Shown here: positions 24,042-34,908 of the stretch, piece after piece
How the letters are laid out: each line of letters begins with the position of its first letter
Numbering within the stretch: position 1 is the stretch's first letter
Source of the DNA: Pogonophryne albipinna
Taxonomy: Eukaryota; Chordata; Actinopteri; Perciformes; Artedidraconidae
Assembly: GCA_028583405.1 (NCBI GenBank)
Contig: CM053249.1
Span: 34,683,659-34,747,658, forward strand
DNA: 64,000 bases
Direction of reading: 5' to 3'
The notes under the pieces: generated by a model
What the model saw: the letters and a program-made list of their open reading frames with translations, nothing else
What the model was told of the DNA's origin: nothing
Database searches by the model: none
Translations under genes and position numbers: made by a program

Positions 24042-24329
24042 CTACATGGAAGAATGACAAAAGGTCAACAAGAACAAATACAAAATACATTAAAAAAAAA
24101 TCAAATTTATTTGTATCAATTATGTTTTATAAAATGGTATTATTTATTCTTTAATTATAACTTACTAACTCATGTTCTCACTAATGCATGATCCCATTAG
24201 CTTGATAAGCTAACTTTTCAGTGCAAACCCTGGGCAACTGCAGTTAGAATTGTGTAACTTCAAGTTACTTTAACACCTCAACAAATAATGTTACAAGAGC
24301 ACAGACAAAGCGTCTTCAAAGGTAAATAC

Positions 24330-25359
24330 TAGGGCTGTCAAACGATTAAAAATTTTAATCAGATTAATCACAGCTTAAAAATTAATTAATCATGATTAAT
24401 CACCATTCGAACTATGTCCAAAATATGCCATTTATTTATGTATATTGTTGTGGGAATGGAAAGATAAATGAAAGAAGGCGGATATATCCATTTAACATAC
24501 AGTATGTTTATTATAACATTTTTCTGCGTGTCAAAATGAAAGACAACCCACACACCTATCAATCATCAAACCGTGGGGTCTTAAATCATTACGTGTTGAT
24601 TTCTATCAACGGGGGAGTACTTCAGGAAAGTCGACAGAGGGGGGGGCGGCGGCGGCTAGTGGAGTACCTCGTGACCACAGAGTGCGAACGTTGTGATCAG
24701 CTGTTTTAGCGCAGTTCTCCAGTGAAGGGGAAGAAAGTCTCCCTCCGCAGCCGGTTGGCGTAGTTTTGGCACAATTCCGTTGTACAGACCGACGTTAACA
24801 GCCGACGTTAACAGCAGCCCTGTCTGTCGTCCGGTGATCTAACCGCCTTCTGGAAAAGCTTCACAAGTACGTCGGTACGCAAATGCGCTTTGTGACACAA
24901 GTTTCAGATTACGCACATAACCTGCGTACCAGTTATGTGCACCCCTGTACTACAGCAAAAGTATTCTCCGTCGGGACTTCCTGCAACAACACCGACATTA
25001 TCAAAGATGTTCTATTGAGAAGACGATCACTACGTGACAAAAGTTTTCAAAACCGTTTCTGGTCTTCGGTATTTCCAGACAAGTGGCTACTGAAATCAAT
25101 CTGACTAACTGCTGTCTGTGCAATTTACTCCGCGCGAGTTGGCGGACTTTATTTTGCTTACTTTAACATCATTTTTCATGGTGGGGCTAAGCCATTTCTT
25201 GGTATGGGTGTAGCCTACCCCAGCCATACCCTGGCGCTGCCACTGGTGGGATGTATGGGGCGGGCCATTCTGCACATGCGTTAAATGCGTTAAATATTTT
25301 AACGCAATTAATTCAAAAAAATTATTACCGCCGTTAACGCGATAATTTTGACAGCACTA
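24330..25359. mobile_element. hAT element, 1,030 bp
   Basis: The ends are TAGGGCTGTCAAACGATT and, inverted, TAGTGCTGTCAAAATTATCG, with an exact 8-bp TSD GTAAATAC (24322-24329 and 25360-25367). Subterminal TTAATC/TTAACG repeats are typical of this fish family. No transposase. It lies in intron 1 of the hAT-borne gene. Confidence 0.93.
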
Positions 25360-25534
25360 GTAAATACTGTTATAAAATTACTAAAACACGGTAAGCTCCA
25401 CAAATAACATGACTTACTAGGTCTACTGATTATCTATGAATTTGGTGTTGCATTGGAAACCACTGTTACAATTCACATTTTAAAATAATATCTTGTGCTT
25501 CAGTAACAACATCTTAGAAAAAGTAATGAATTAC

Positions 25535-25602
25535 CTCAATTTAGTGTGCAATCCTTCCAGTTCTGTTGAGAGAATCTTCCATGTGGCAGGGGTCCTTTGC
25601 AT
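25535..25602 (-). CDS. Exon 1 of the hAT-borne gene
   Basis: The ATG at 25602 opens MQRTPATWKILSTELEGL and continues to the donor GTAATTC after ATTGAG, leaving two bases that pair with exon 2. Upstream (25610-25660) is rich in GCTAA motifs. The start is tentative. Confidence 0.45.
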
Positions 25603-26141
25603 GCAGTTAGCTACGTTAAGCTAATAAGCTAACATTAGCTCATCTGGCTATTCGATGTAAATAAAGGTAATGATGGAATAACTAGTTCTCTAGATTAGAA
25701 GGCAGGTGACTAATATCAGCAGTAATTAATGGTTGATTATTTTAGTTGTCTCTGAGTCCATGGAAATAGATATATATTGCAGTAATACTAAAACCAGCTT
25801 AAAACGTTGGAGTGTGTTTGAACCTGACAAATATGAGATTTATGAGGACCTTTTGAGTCACGTGACTAAAGTGTGTGAAAAGTGTGTTAAGTTCCAGAAG
25901 TGACCACTAGTTGGCGTATTCATAGATGAGCAAAATCCATAAACACACTCACACACTTCATGTCATGAAATTGTGATATTTTAGGACGTTGAAGATATTT
26001 GGTGTAGGGGCATTTGGGGGAGTTTAAAACACTGTAGTGAGTTCAGAAAAATGAGGACGCCAAAAATGTCCTCATTTTTCCGAGTGTCCTGATAGTGAAG
26101 GTGGGTTATCATAAAATTGTCCTTATTTGTCATGAAAACAA

Positions 26142-26143
26142 GT

Positions 26144-26208
<65 letters not shown>
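26142..26208. repeat. (CA)n microsatellite
   Basis: About 33 CA units; the open frame through it is an artefact. Confidence 0.98.
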
Positions 26209-26210
<2 letters not shown>

Positions 26211-26318
26211 GATAACACATCAAGTGTTTCACTCTTAGTTAAATGATTTATAAAAGTCTAATCACAAAATAAATGCAGGCTATAAACAATTGAACACATG
26301 CCTGCATTGCAACATATT

Positions 26319-27790
26319 TCAAGTAAATTGCAAAACAACTGCAACTGCATTGCTACAATCCCAAACCACTACTTGTAATGGCAGCCAGCTCTGGACACTA
26401 TTGGAGTGATGCAAGGCAGTCCATGAAGCTGATTGCTTCTCTCTGCAAGTGAAGACACGCAAGGTGTGGCCCTTAGTGTGGGTGGGACCTTGGACATGCT
26501 GCGTGATGTTAAAGCACTCCAATAGTGACAGAAACTCAGCAGCAAAGGTGTAGGTGCTGGAGTCCACGTGGATGTTAAAATCACCTAGCAGTAGTGTGGA
26601 TGGGGACATGGAGCAGATTGAGGTGAGAAGCTCAGACAACTCAGACATGAATGAGGTGGAAGGTTTGGGGGGGCGGTAAATGAGGACGACCTGCTGCTTT
26701 GAGGGGGCAGCCACTGAGAAGGCAATGCACTCAAGCGAGATTTTATTCGTCACAAGCAGCTGTTTGACAGGGATATCTGCTCTGTGGATGACTGCCAGCC
26801 CACCACCACGACCAATGGAGCGGGGCTGTTGGAGATAAGCATAACTTGGGGGGGGTGGCTAGGTTGAGTGTGAGGAAGTCCTGTTGGTTTTGCCATGTCT
26901 CAGTGAGGCAGAGAAAATCCAATTTCCTATCAATGATGATTTCATTAATAAGTGATGCTTTGTTGTTAAGAGAGCGGGTATTTAACAACATGAATGTGTG
27001 GGAGTTGTTATATGTTGCAATGGCTGGTAAAACAGTGATGCCATCAACACAGGCCAAGGGCTTCAGGTTAACACTGCACACGTGTGGTTTGTTGTGATGA
27101 CGTAAGTGGGCGGTGACGGGGCGCCGGGACCACACAGTTGGGATAGTGTCAGCTGAGCCGGTGTAAACAAACCCACGTTTGGAACCTCTATGGACATACC
27201 TGGGTCTGCCAACTCCTAACAGCCCGAGGTATTCAATGACTGACAGAGATAGAGGGGGTGTAGTGAAGTGGTTGATCCTAAAAAGTTGCGAGGCGGAGTA
27301 ACGAAGCATCACGATGGTATGATGCTAACGTTAGCACAGCCTTAGCTGTGGTCGCGGATTGGCCGGGAGAATGTGCTATCAGCCAAGAGTACAGATGAAC
27401 CAGGAAGCGACTCAAGGACGGACAGCACTGAGGAGAGATGGTGGAAGTTGAAGAAGTTTTCCGCAGAGGAGCACCGGTGGTGGCCAGAGCAGGCTAGCCT
27501 GAGCAGGAAGAACTAGGCTAGCTTCTGATCGCCGTCAGACTGGCTGGGTGGAGAGGACCGTTGTTGTGTCTTTTGTGGCAGAACAAAATCAAACTAAGCT
27601 AAGCAGCTAAGCAGGTGATACAGTGAAGCAGGATCGGGACTCAAAACGGGAAAATGAGACGGAGAATCGGGCTTGTCGTCAGATGGAGCCACTAACGTTA
27701 GCGATAGCGTTAGCCCTGAAGCAGGAGCAACATTAGCAGGTGTAGCAGGGTGGACAGGTCGGAAGCGGAGCATCCGTAAAAAGTTGCGAT
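26319..27790 (-). pseudogene. LINE 5' half: 5' UTR and endonuclease
   Basis: The minus strand has a leader of about 450 bp, then a frame from 27312 with MLLNTRSLNNKASLINEII and DFLCLTETWQ (first endonuclease motifs), a frameshift near 26750, then QVVLIYRPPKPS and STLLLGDFNIHVD. The frame ends near 26319 within the endonuclease, and no RT follows. A copy retaining its 5' end but lacking its 3' half is the reverse of normal LINE truncation, so a deletion is likely. Confidence 0.75.
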
Positions 27791-27949
27791 CGGGTGTTAC
27801 AAAAGTGTCCAGAACAGCGTGTGCAAGCCACTGAACGTATGGAAACTGAGGTAGAAACGTTGGTCCAAAACTCGGCAGATACATTTTCGGACAGAGAAGC
27901 GGTGAACAGACAATGCCAGCGTCCTCTCTCTCCAAAAGTGTTGCGTCAC

Positions 27950-27972
27950 AAAAAAAAAAAAAAAAAAAAAAA
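27950..27972. repeat. A-tract, about 23 bp
   Basis: Homopolymer about 90 bp inside the right hAT terminus. It might be the tail of an old retroposed sequence, but no element end is clear. Confidence 0.8.
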
Positions 27973-28060
27973 TCTAATGAATCTGAAAACTTTTCACGGA
28001 CCCCCTGGCAGAGTGCCACGGACCCCCGGGGGGTCGCGGACCCCACTTTGAGAACCACTG

Positions 28061-28554
28061 ATCTAGAGGGCCAATCGAAACGCAAAAACTTAATTATTGA
28101 TGGAATCCCAGAGTCTCCAGGGGAGAGTTGGGAGGAATCGGAGTACAAGGTCCGGGAGCTGCTCAGAACAGAACTACAGATGGATGAGGAGAGGATCGAG
28201 GTGGAAAGGGCACATCGAATGGGAAACGGCAGGGGCGCAGACAAGCCAAGGCAGATTGTTGTGAAGTTCCTGCGTTTCAAGGACAAGACGGCTTTGATGG
28301 GGAGACGAAACAGGTTGAAAGGAACAAACATCTTCCTCAACGAGGATTATCCTGAAGCGGTACGCCAGAAGAGAAAGGAACTCGTCCCTGCCATGAAGGC
28401 CGAAAGGAGCAAAGGGAACATTGCTTACATTAGGTACGACAGACTAATTGTTCATCCTCCGCAAACCCCCACCCATCCCCCGATCCCCCCCTCCCAAAGG
28501 GCTGAGAGAACGGACTCACGCCACTCATCTCAGAGGACTGAGAAAAGGGACTAA
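28061..28554 (+). CDS. LINE ORF1, 3' part (RRM and C-terminal domain)
   Basis: Continues ORF1 in frame after the second TSD copy: KNLIIDGIPESPGESWEE, then VERAHRMGNGR, then PRQIVVKFLRFKDKTALM and FLNEDYPEAVRQKRKELVPAM. This is the RNA-recognition and C-terminal arrangement of L1-type (transposase-22-like) ORF1 proteins, which bind element RNA and act as chaperones. The proline-rich tail ends at TAA 28552-28554. ORF1 would be about 273 codons without the hAT. Confidence 0.88.
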
Positions 28555-28699
28555 AGAGACAGAAGGGGTTCGTAGCTTGGTGCATGCATATACACACGCA
28601 CACACAAGGGATGCACACATACACATACACAAACATGCACTTTAGCATCAGAACTGTAATGGACATTGTGCTTAATTTTCTGTTAGTCTATCTCTATTT

Positions 28700-31585
28700 A
28701 TGTCAGTGAATGCTAAACTACCTAAGAAAGGGCTAAAGATCGCTCACTTGAATATCTGCAGCCTTAGAAATAAGGTTCAGTGTGTTCAGGATATGTTGAT
28801 TTCAAATAATATTCATATTTTGGCCATCTCTGAAACTCACTTAGATGACTCGTTTGAGGACGGTGCAATATCAATACAGGGGTACAATTTTTACAGAATG
28901 GATATAAACTGCAATGGGGGAGGAGTGGCTTTTTATGTACAAAGTCACATTCCTGTGAAGTATAGGGAGGATTTGATGTTAAGTGAGGTAGAGATGGTAT
29001 GGCTGCAGGTTCACCTGCCCCATTTAAAACCTATGTTGCTGGGATGTTGCTATAGACCACCAAGCTCTGATAGTAATTATCTAGATAAATTGTGTGAAAT
29101 GATTGAGAAGGCTTGTGATGAAAACAGGGAGATATATTTATTGGGTGACGTGAATATTGACTTTCTGTCATCAGACTGTTCATTGAAAAACAAATTGATG
29201 ACGGTAACAAGTGCATGTAACCTAGATCAGATGATCAATCAACCAACCAGGGTAATTACCAATAGCTCTGGAGTAACATCATCCAAATGCATTGATCACA
29301 TATACACAAACGCAAGTGAACTGTGCTCAAAACCGGTATCAGTACCAATTGGCTTCATCGATCATAACCTTGTAGCAATATGTAGGAAAGCCAAAGTCCC
29401 AAAAGCAGGATGGAAAATAGTGCTGAAGAGATCATATAAAGGGTTTTGCTGTGATTCATATGTGGAGGATGTTAAGGGAGTATGTTGGTCTAATGTTTTT
29501 AAAGAGAGTGACACAAATGTGGCACTGGATGTTTTCATGAAATTGTTGTTACCAGTGATGGATAAACATGCACCTGTTAAGAAGTTAACCGTTAAAACAG
29601 TAAAGGCACCATGGATTGACGAGGAGCTAAAGAAATGTATGGCTGATAGGGACAGAACAAAAAGGGCAGCAATGAATTCCGGCAATCATTCTGAGTGGCA
29701 GTTATATTGCAAAATAAGAAATAATGTGACAAAACTGAACAGAAAGAAGAAGAAAATGTATTATGAGATTAAGATAAATGATATAAAGCATGATGGAAAA
29801 AAGCTCTGGGGTACCTTGAATACAATCATGGGTAGGAAAAATAACTCAACACCATCCTTTATAGAATCAGAGGGGGCATACATCACTAGACCACTAGATA
29901 TTGCCAATTATTTTAATAACTATTTCATTGATAAAGTGGAGAAGCTAAGGCAGGGAATGCCAAAATCTAGCTGCGAGTCGTCCTATGTTAATATTAGAGA
30001 ACGTATTATGAAAAATAAAAACTGCACCTTTGAGCTGGGTAAAGTTAGGACAGAAGAGGTGGAAAAGTTATTGTTGGCAATCAATAATGATAAACCACCA
30101 GGTATTGATAACTTAGACGGTCAGCTATTAAAGAATGTAGCCAAGTTCATTGCTGCACCCATCTGTCATATTTTCAACATGAGTCTGGAAGGTACATGCC
30201 CGCAAATCTGGAAAGTAGCTAAAGTTATTCCACTCCCTAAAAATGCAAAGAATGCCTTCACTGGCTCTAACAGCAGACCAATAAGCCTGTCACCTGTTCT
30301 AAACAAACTACTAGAAAAAATTGTATTCAATCAAATACAATGCTATTTTTCTGTTAACAGTCTGATGAGTGAGTATCAACATGCGTATAGAGAGGGTCAC
30401 TCAACAGCCACAGCATTAACACAAATGACAGATCAATGGATGAAAGAGATTGATGTGAAGAAAATGGTGGGAGCAGTACTATTAGATTATAGCGCTGTCT
30501 TTGATTTGATAGACCATAGAATTTTACTTGACAAATTGGAGTGCTATGGTTTTGCCCCAAAGGCGATATCATGGCTAGAAAGCTATCTATATAACAGAAC
30601 TCAAAGTGTATACTTTAATGGCAGTATCTCGAGTGCTAGATGTGTTGCAAGTGGAATTCCACAAGGAAGTTCACTAGGTCCTTTACTCTTCTCAATCTTT
30701 ACAAATGATTTTCCATTAGCTCTTGAAAAAGCACAAGTCTCTATGTACTCGGATGACACGACAATATATACTCAGGCTCCCACAATCGGTGAGATAACTG
30801 ATATTCTGAACAAAGAACTGAAAACAGTAATGGAATGGGTGACCAGCAACAAATTAGTGCTCAACATTCAAAAAACAAAAAGTATTGTATTTGGCACAAA
30901 TTACGTACTAAGGTCTAAACCGCAGTTGAATCTGATGCTGAATAATGTAGAGGTTGAGCAGGTGGAGGAAACAAAGCTCCTGGGACTCATCCTAGTGAAC
31001 AATTTATCATGGACGAAACACATAGAGTCAGTGATGGCAAAGATGGGGAGGAATATGTCTGTCATCAAGAGGTGCTCAGTGTTTTTACCACCGCAACTGA
31101 CAAAACAAGTCATTGAGACTCTAGTCCTTTCACAACTGGACTACTGCTCAATGATCTGGTCAGGGGCAAACAAGAGGGACCTGGGAAAGCTGCAACTGGT
31201 TCAAAACAGAGCAGCACGGCTTGCCCTTAGGTGTACACCAAGACATAATGTAAACAAAATGCATGTCAAGCTCTCCTGGACATTAGTCACGGAGAGGCTG
31301 ATGGTATCACTCCTTGTCTTTTTGAGAAACATAAATGAGCTGAAACATCCAACCTGTCTATATAAGCAACTTACACCTAGCTCTAAAATCCATACATATA
31401 AAACGAGACATGCCACAAGAGGTTGCTATCAAATCCCTAAAGCCAAAACAGAGTCTATGAAGAGCACAGTGCTGTATAGAGCCATGGCTGCATGGAACAC
31501 ACTGCCAGATCAGATTTCTAAAGAAACAACTAAAGCAAGCTTCAAAAGACGATTGAAGAGGCATCTAGAAGCCCAAAGATTGTAA
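28700..31585 (+). CDS. LINE ORF2: endonuclease and reverse transcriptase, intact
   Basis: 961 uninterrupted codons from ATG 28700. The N-terminal AP endonuclease shows LKIAHLNICSLRNK, ISETHLDDSF, CCYRPPSSDS and LLGDVNIDF near residues 10-155. RT begins near residue 500 (VAKVIPLPKN, then SRPISLSPVLNKLLEK), with the substrate motif LLDYSAVFDLIDH, GIPQGSSLGPLLF and the catalytic box MYSDDTTIY near residue 685, where the usual YADD is YSDD. A C-terminal region with LVLSQLDYCSMIWSGANK and QNRAARLALR is typical of L2/CR1-like elements. It would make the target nick and cDNA in the nucleus. Intact ORF2 suggests a fairly recent insertion, but ORF1 of this copy is disrupted. Confidence 0.93.
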   Translation: MSVNAKLPKKGLKIAHLNICSLRNKVQCVQDMLISNNIHILAISETHLDDSFEDGAISIQGYNFYRMDINCNGGGVAFYVQSHIPVKYREDLMLSEVEMVWLQVHLPHLKPMLLGCCYRPPSSDSNYLDKLCEMIEKACDENREIYLLGDVNIDFLSSDCSLKNKLMTVTSACNLDQMINQPTRVITNSSGVTSSKCIDHIYTNASELCSKPVSVPIGFIDHNLVAICRKAKVPKAGWKIVLKRSYKGFCCDSYVEDVKGVCWSNVFKESDTNVALDVFMKLLLPVMDKHAPVKKLTVKTVKAPWIDEELKKCMADRDRTKRAAMNSGNHSEWQLYCKIRNNVTKLNRKKKKMYYEIKINDIKHDGKKLWGTLNTIMGRKNNSTPSFIESEGAYITRPLDIANYFNNYFIDKVEKLRQGMPKSSCESSYVNIRERIMKNKNCTFELGKVRTEEVEKLLLAINNDKPPGIDNLDGQLLKNVAKFIAAPICHIFNMSLEGTCPQIWKVAKVIPLPKNAKNAFTGSNSRPISLSPVLNKLLEKIVFNQIQCYFSVNSLMSEYQHAYREGHSTATALTQMTDQWMKEIDVKKMVGAVLLDYSAVFDLIDHRILLDKLECYGFAPKAISWLESYLYNRTQSVYFNGSISSARCVASGIPQGSSLGPLLFSIFTNDFPLALEKAQVSMYSDDTTIYTQAPTIGEITDILNKELKTVMEWVTSNKLVLNIQKTKSIVFGTNYVLRSKPQLNLMLNNVEVEQVEETKLLGLILVNNLSWTKHIESVMAKMGRNMSVIKRCSVFLPPQLTKQVIETLVLSQLDYCSMIWSGANKRDLGKLQLVQNRAARLALRCTPRHNVNKMHVKLSWTLVTERLMVSLLVFLRNINELKHPTCLYKQLTPSSKIHTYKTRHATRGCYQIPKAKTESMKSTVLYRAMAAWNTLPDQISKETTKASFKRRLKRHLEAQRL

Positions 31586-32012
31586 ATTACCCAAGCAGCA
31601 GACAGGTTATGGTAAACATACAGCAGCACACCAATTCATATAGGTTTTTTAAACACATGCAGGAATATGGTACTTTCGCTAACATAGACACACACACAGC
31701 CTTTTGCAGTTATGATGAGGATTGTATTTGTTTAGTTTGTTTTTACTCTAAAAGAAGCGAAGGGAGACATTTGTAAAATCACTATTATTATTATTCTTTC
31801 CAAGGAAATGGGGAATCAGAAAATAAGCTGTATGTGATGGTTGATATGAAAGTCACTGTTTGAAGGAAAATTGACGCCGTACACGATTTGTATCATTGTC
31901 TTGTAATGTACTGTCGAATGTCATGTTTTATGTTATTTGTGGACCCCAGGAAGATTAGCTGTTGTTATGCACCAGCCAATGGGGATCCTAATAAATTAAT
32001 AAACTAAACTAA
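31586..32012 (+). other. LINE 3' UTR and tail
   Basis: About 427 bp from the ORF2 stop to the insertion junction. The final bases, AATGGGGATCCTAATAAA with TTAATAAACTAAACTA, form the short repetitive tail recognised by RT in this group. Confidence 0.8.
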
Positions 32013-32019
32013 TGATCAA
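32013..32019. other. TSD, right copy (LINE in Helentron)
   Basis: TGATCAA, the second copy of the 7-bp duplication. The Helentron frame resumes at 32018 (AAA GAA GCT ATG). Confidence 0.85.
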
Positions 32020-34905
32020 AGAAGCTATGAAGCTTTTTCGATTGGACGTACAAAATGGACCAACATTCGTCTGCACAGTTTGCCACAGAGCACTGTTTGC
32101 AAATCAAGTGCGATGCTGCAAAAGGAGCAATTACATACAAAATCCACATGTTGCTGACACTTGCCTGATGGGTAGGTTTGTTCATGTTTGTACCAATGAA
32201 TGCCAACAGTCACAGCAGTGCAATGTGCCGCATGACACAAAGACTGAGTGGATCTGCAACACTTGCCACGATCACCTGAAGAGAGGTAGAATGCCATCCC
32301 TCGCCATGGCTAACAATTTAGAGCTTGCTGATATTCCAGCTGAATTGAGTAATTTAAACATACTGGAGAGGCATCTTATTTCCAAATTCATTGCATTTGC
32401 AAAGATTATTTCTCTTCCCAAAGGTCAACAAAGAGCCATTCATGGCAACGTGGTATGTGTACCCTCTGAAGTACAAGAAACCGTGGATGTCTTACCCAGA
32501 CTAAGAAGTGAATCTCAAGTCATGAGAGTTAAGCTAAAGAGACGATTAGGCTACAAAGGTCATCAGCTGTTTCAAACTGTGACGTGGACTAAACTTCTGA
32601 GGGCTCTGCACAAACTAAAAGAGCTCCATCCCCAGTACAAGGATATTACAATCAGAGACGAACCTGACTTATGTGACCCAACCGTTCCTGATGAGGAAGA
32701 TGATACGGATGAGGACCGAATGGATCACAGTGATTATAATGCTGAAGATTTAATGGGTATTGACAGGTTTGAGAACAATGCACTTTGTGAAGCAGAAAAC
32801 CATCCTCAAAATGCTGAACAGGTTATTTCCAGGCAATCCTCTGATGACAATCAACCACAGCAACAGTCAGAAATGCTACAGGATGGTGATGAACATAATG
32901 GAAGTTTTGCTCTTGAGTCATGTCTTCAACCCACTGATGTTTCAGAGGAAATATTAAGTTTTAGTGATGGCATCTACTCTGTTTCCCCAGCTGAAGGAAA
33001 CAAACCAGTAAGCTTTTTCAAAACCCCTAATCTTGAGGCCATGGCTTTCCCTGTCCAGTTTCCAACTGGTGAAAACACACTTGATGAAAACAGGTTGGTG
33101 AAATTAACACCTTGCAGTTATTTCAAAACTAGGCTTTGTTGTGTCGATGACCGCTTTGCAAGAGATACAAACTACTTGTTCTTTGCACAGTTTGTAACAG
33201 AAATACACCTGGCCACTTCCAGTATGACAATACAGTTGCGTAAAGGCAAGCCATTTACCCGAGATGGAGGCAGATTTACCAGTGCTATGTTGCAAGACAA
33301 ACACGAGGTCGAAAGACTGGTGAACAGCAAAGATGCAGTCAGATTTATGACGCCACTGAGAGGCACCCCTGCCTATTGGGAAAAAAACACAAAAGATCTG
33401 TTTGCTATGATCAGACAGTTAGGAACTCCTACGTTCTTTTGCACATTTTCTGCAGCTGAAATGCGTTGGAAAGAAGTGATTACAGCAATCAAGAATCAAC
33501 AAGGTGAACAAGTCAATTTTGATGATCTCGACTGGTCCTCAAAGTGCGACATATTACGAAGCAATCCAGTGACAACCATGCGCATGTTTGACAAACGCGT
33601 GGAGGCTCTGTTTAGAGACTTGATCCTGTCACCTGCTCAACCACTTGGGAAAGTTGTTGACTACTTCTACCGGTTAGAATTTCAGCATCGAGGAAGCCCA
33701 CATATCCACTGTCTAATATGGGTGGAGGGAGCGCCTGAGTTTGAAGAAGACTCAGATCAGGAAGTGTGCGATTTTGTTTCCAAATACATTTCAGCCCAGC
33801 TGCCTGATCCTGACACACAACTCGAACTGCACAAAAAAGTGACTGAAGTTCAGATGCACAGCAAAAAACATTCCAAGACGTGTGTTAAAAACACCAATTC
33901 CACTTGCCGTTTTGGATTCCCAAAACAACCTGCCTCTGAAACCATGATAATGAGACCAGGAGATAATGTCGATCCAGAGAAGGAAGCAGCAGCTAAAGAG
34001 AAGCTAACAAAACTGAAAAGGTTGCTCAATGAACCTCAAAATGCAAACCTAAGTTTAGAGCAGCTTCTGGCTCTGTGTGAACTCACCAAAGAACAGTACA
34101 AAGAGTACCTGTGTATGACAACCAAATCGAGTGCATTGATACTGAAGCGCGATCCCAAGGACTGCTGGGTGAATGGATACAACCCTTACCTCCTCGATGC
34201 CTGGGACGCCAATATGGATATACAGTTCATTCTCAACGCTTACTCCTGCATCATGTATATTTGCAGCTACATAAGCAAGGCTGAACATGGTTTGAGTGAT
34301 TATCTCAAGACGGTAATACAAAACTCTCGCCATGAAAATGTCAATGAAAGCGATGAAATGAAACAAGTTATGCAAGCCTACTCCAAAAAAAGAGAAGTCA
34401 GTGCCCAAGAGTGTGTTGCTCGTGCATGCGGTCTACATATGAAACAGTGTACACGCAAAATTGTATTTGTACAGACAGACGACAACGGGCTAAAAATGAG
34501 TTACCCTCATTCTTTCCTGGAGAAAACAATACCAGACTCTGCTAACGTGTGGATGAGCGGCTTACCAGATAAGTACAAATCCCGACCTGAAACACCTGAA
34601 TTTGAAGCAATGTGCTTGGCCGATCTCACTGCAACCTGTAGGATTGTCTATGGCCAGCAAGTCAATGGCAAAAATGTTCTTCCCCTGCTGAATGACATGG
34701 GATTTGTCCAGAGGAGAACAAAAGGTAAACCCGCCGTCATCAAATATCGCCGCTTTTCACAGGAAAAGTTTCCAGAGGAATTTCACGGCACATTGCTCAA
34801 ACTTTACCTGCCTTATCGCTCAGAGTCCCAGCTGAAAAGCATCAACTTCCCACCTCCTTTCACGACTCTGCCGGCGTTCAGCTACCAGGTTCCCAGTACC
34901 CTGAG
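32020..34905 (+). CDS. Helentron middle part: zinc-rich region and HUH Rep
   Basis: This continues the protein begun at 12547; the ATG at 32012 is formed by the junction and is not the natural start. Residues about 18-90 hold many cysteines ([25 protein letters not shown]), as in the N-terminal zinc region of Helitron proteins. An acidic linker follows ([13 protein letters not shown]). The Rep HUH motif is SPHIHCLIW near residue 565. The two-tyrosine motif is [10 protein letters not shown] near residue 750. Rep would nick and join single-stranded ends during rolling-circle-like transposition. Near 34880-34905 a one-base frameshift moves the coding frame to the next segment. Confidence 0.88.
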
Positions 34906-34908
34906 GCA

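Larger units (their letters stand above)
16546..25602 (-). pseudogene. Split gene carried in the hAT, SANT/Myb-like C-terminus
   Basis: Exons read on the minus strand: exon 1 (25602-25535, ATG, 22 codons plus 2 nt), exon 2 (24041-24017, 25 nt), five copies of a 78-nt exon 3, a 66-nt exon (17117-17052) and a terminal exon (16738-16546). Exons 1, 2 and 3 join in phase with good GT/AG sites. The 66-nt and last exons join in phase with each other. Exon 3 (phase 0) does not connect in phase to the 66-nt exon, so an exon of 3n+2 length is missing or the gene is broken. The last exon resembles a SANT/Myb-like DNA-binding module. Function unknown. Confidence 0.55.
14334..28060. mobile_element. Giant non-autonomous hAT element (13,727 bp)
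   Basis: The termini are CAGAGGTTCTCAA and, inverted, CAGTGGTTCTCAA, the Charlie-like hAT consensus. An exact 8-bp TSD and a restored LINE ORF1 frame across the join make this one insertion event. No hAT transposase is visible inside. The content is instead a spliced gene on the minus strand (25602-16546), arrays of a 114-bp minisatellite, a hAT element (24330-25359), a MITE (23107-23739), a (CA)n tract and a LINE 5' half (26319-27790). Some of these arrived after the insertion; whether the gene travelled with the hAT cannot be decided here. Confidence 0.9.
13956..32012 (+). mobile_element. L2/CR1-type LINE, split by a 13.7-kb hAT
   Basis: A non-LTR retrotransposon of about 4.3 kb once the internal hAT is removed. 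It has a short 5' leader (13956-14000), ORF1 (14001-14333 continuing at 28069-28554), ORF2 (28700-31585), and a 3' UTR ending GGGATCCTAATAAATTAAT with a short TAAA-like tail rather than a long poly(A). The TSD is 7 bp. It appears full length, which is unusual because most LINE copies are 5'-truncated. Clade assignment is from the ORF1 type, the RT sequence and the tail; a neighbouring Jockey-superfamily clade is possible. Confidence 0.88.

Noticed and set aside
24392..25104. Short plus-strand ORFs at 24392 and 24883
   Set aside because: They lie inside the 1,030-bp hAT element and show no domain or splice support.
28430..28666. Minus-strand ORF opposite LINE ORF1
   Set aside because: Shadow of ORF1 and a CA-rich stretch; no domain or start context.
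32012..32014. ATG at the LINE junction as the start of a separate Helentron gene
   Set aside because: It straddles the junction and is created by the insertion; the true frame comes from 13955.
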